From Rhodospirillales bacterium (GTDB lineage: Bacteria > Pseudomonadota > Alphaproteobacteria > Rhodospirillales > JADHTD01): 6,039 nucleotides of DNA. Positions 5,342 through 6,039 of this stretch are shown in pieces. Numbering within the stretch: the first letter of the stretch is position 1; the number at the start of each line of letters is the position of its first letter. The notes beneath the pieces are model-generated. The model was given only the letters and a program-made list of their open reading frames with translations, was not told where the DNA came from and ran no database searches. The stretch covers positions 1-6,039 of the forward strand of contig JADHTD010000182.1 of the NCBI GenBank assembly GCA_016776525.1, given 5' to 3'. Both the position numbers and the translations under genes were made by a program.

Positions 5342-6039
5342 ATGAGCCAAGCACCTAAAAAAGTACTGTTTTCGGCGGAACGCGCCATGCTCAAAAAGCG
5401 CGGCCTGCTCAATGAAGGGGGGGCGGCGGTTGCCGCCGACAACACCGAGGTTCTCAAAGCCATCGAAGACCTGAAAGTGGTCATTCTCAAGGCCACCGAA
5501 CCGAAGGTGGCCGACGACCTGCCGGAGGTTTCAGTGCTGCGGGCTCAGTTGAACGAACTGCGCGACAGCATCGAACGGACCAAGAAGGAAATCGCCTCTG
5601 TCCGCCAGCCCGGCGCCGACGACACCGATGACGATAAATTGGTCAGCGCCGCCCTCGAACTGGACGCCATCGTCAGCGCCACCGAGGTCGCCACCCATAA
5701 CATTCTCAATGCCGCCGAGGACATCGATGATAAGGTCGATGCGCTCAAGGAACGGGTGACCGATCAAACCGCCGTCAAGATGCTCGAGGAAATCAGCGGC
5801 CTGACCATCAAGATACTCGAGGCCTGCAATTTCCAGGACATCACCGGCCAGCGGACCAGCAAGGTGGTCAATACCATCCATTACCTGGAGGAACGCATCG
5901 GCTCGATGATCAATATCTGGGGGGTAGATGAAATCGCCAAGGTCGAGGTTGAAACAGAGGCGGAAGACGAGGACGCGGCCTTGCTCAAAGGCCCGCAACT
6001 GGAAGGCGCCGGCATCAGCCAGGACGACATCGACTCATT
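5342..6039 (+). CDS. cheZ: CheZ-family chemotaxis phosphatase (3' end beyond window)
   Basis: The open frame runs 232 codons to the window edge without a stop. CheZ dephosphorylates phospho-CheY and so ends the signal to the flagellar switch. The active-site segment ILEACNFQDITGQRTSKVVN (158-177) matches E. coli CheZ DFQDLTGQ, giving Asp166 and Gln170 as the counterparts of Asp143 and Gln147. Long amphipathic helices on both sides (about 62-89 and 100-190) fit the CheZ four-helix hairpin dimer. An acidic stretch (202-212) links to a tail, GAGISQDDIDS (222-232), likely to be the CheY-binding peptide. The N-terminal KKVLFSAERAMLKKRG is basic. ATG 5342 is chosen for its MSQAPKK start but has no clear SD. 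An in-frame ATG at 5294, preceded by AAGG, would add 16 residues. Confidence 0.88.
   Translation, partial: MSQAPKKVLFSAERAMLKKRGLLNEGGAAVAADNTEVLKAIEDLKVVILKATEPKVADDLPEVSVLRAQLNELRDSIERTKKEIASVRQPGADDTDDDKLVSAALELDAIVSATEVATHNILNAAEDIDDKVDALKERVTDQTAVKMLEEISGLTIKILEACNFQDITGQRTSKVVNTIHYLEERIGSMINIWGVDEIAKVEVETEAEDEDAALLKGPQLEGAGISQDDIDS

Noticed and set aside
5531..5998. Minus-strand frame of 155 codons opposite cheZ
   Set aside because: The plus strand encodes a recognisable CheZ with its active-site motif; the minus frame is a shadow.

Overview
The window looks like chromosomal DNA from an alphaproteobacterium, most likely a motile member of the Rhodospirillales or a relative. Four things point there. 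The tmRNA gene is circularly permuted and would give a two-piece RNA, in the alphaproteobacterial arrangement. SspB is of the alpha type, with a long acidic linker and a tail ending in LDAFRKK. The coding regions are GC-rich with mostly G/C third positions. A CheZ-family phosphatase is also present. No insertion sequence, integrase, CRISPR array or tRNA gene is visible.

Left part, minus strand (1-3019). Transcription runs right to left through sspB, a single-chain class I [4Fe-4S] fumarate hydratase, a small alpha/beta hydrolase, and the first 52 codons of a LysE/RhtB-type membrane exporter cut by the window edge. The gaps are 41, 15 and 9 bases, so these four could form one transcription unit.

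Middle (3020-3824). This is the main non-coding block and holds the most notable feature. It carries ssrA (tmRNA) on the minus strand, read as acceptor piece (with encoded CCA), 39-base intervening hairpin segment, then coding piece with the tag frame ANDNSEAFAVAA-stop. The acceptor stem can be folded exactly and has the G3:U70 alanine identity pair. A candidate promoter lies just upstream of ssrA, with a perfect inverted repeat over its -10 box. Downstream of ssrA are 260 bases of structured spacer with a strong stem-loop plus T-run oriented on the plus strand, and then sspB. So the RNA that encodes the degradation tag sits directly upstream of the gene for the adaptor that hands tagged proteins to ClpXP.

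Right part, plus strand (3825-6039). thyA (GTG start) and folA are separated by 4 bases and form a thymidylate-cycle pair. ThyA turns methylene-tetrahydrofolate into dihydrofolate and FolA reduces it back. After a 211-base gap comes the start of cheZ, a chemotaxis phosphatase with the FQDITGQ active-site motif, open at the window end.

Most of the window is conserved housekeeping sequence. The less explained parts are the ssrA-sspB linkage, the inverted repeat over the ssrA -10 box, the plus-strand terminator-like hairpin before sspB, and the repeat-rich thyA leader. No wholly new system is evident.
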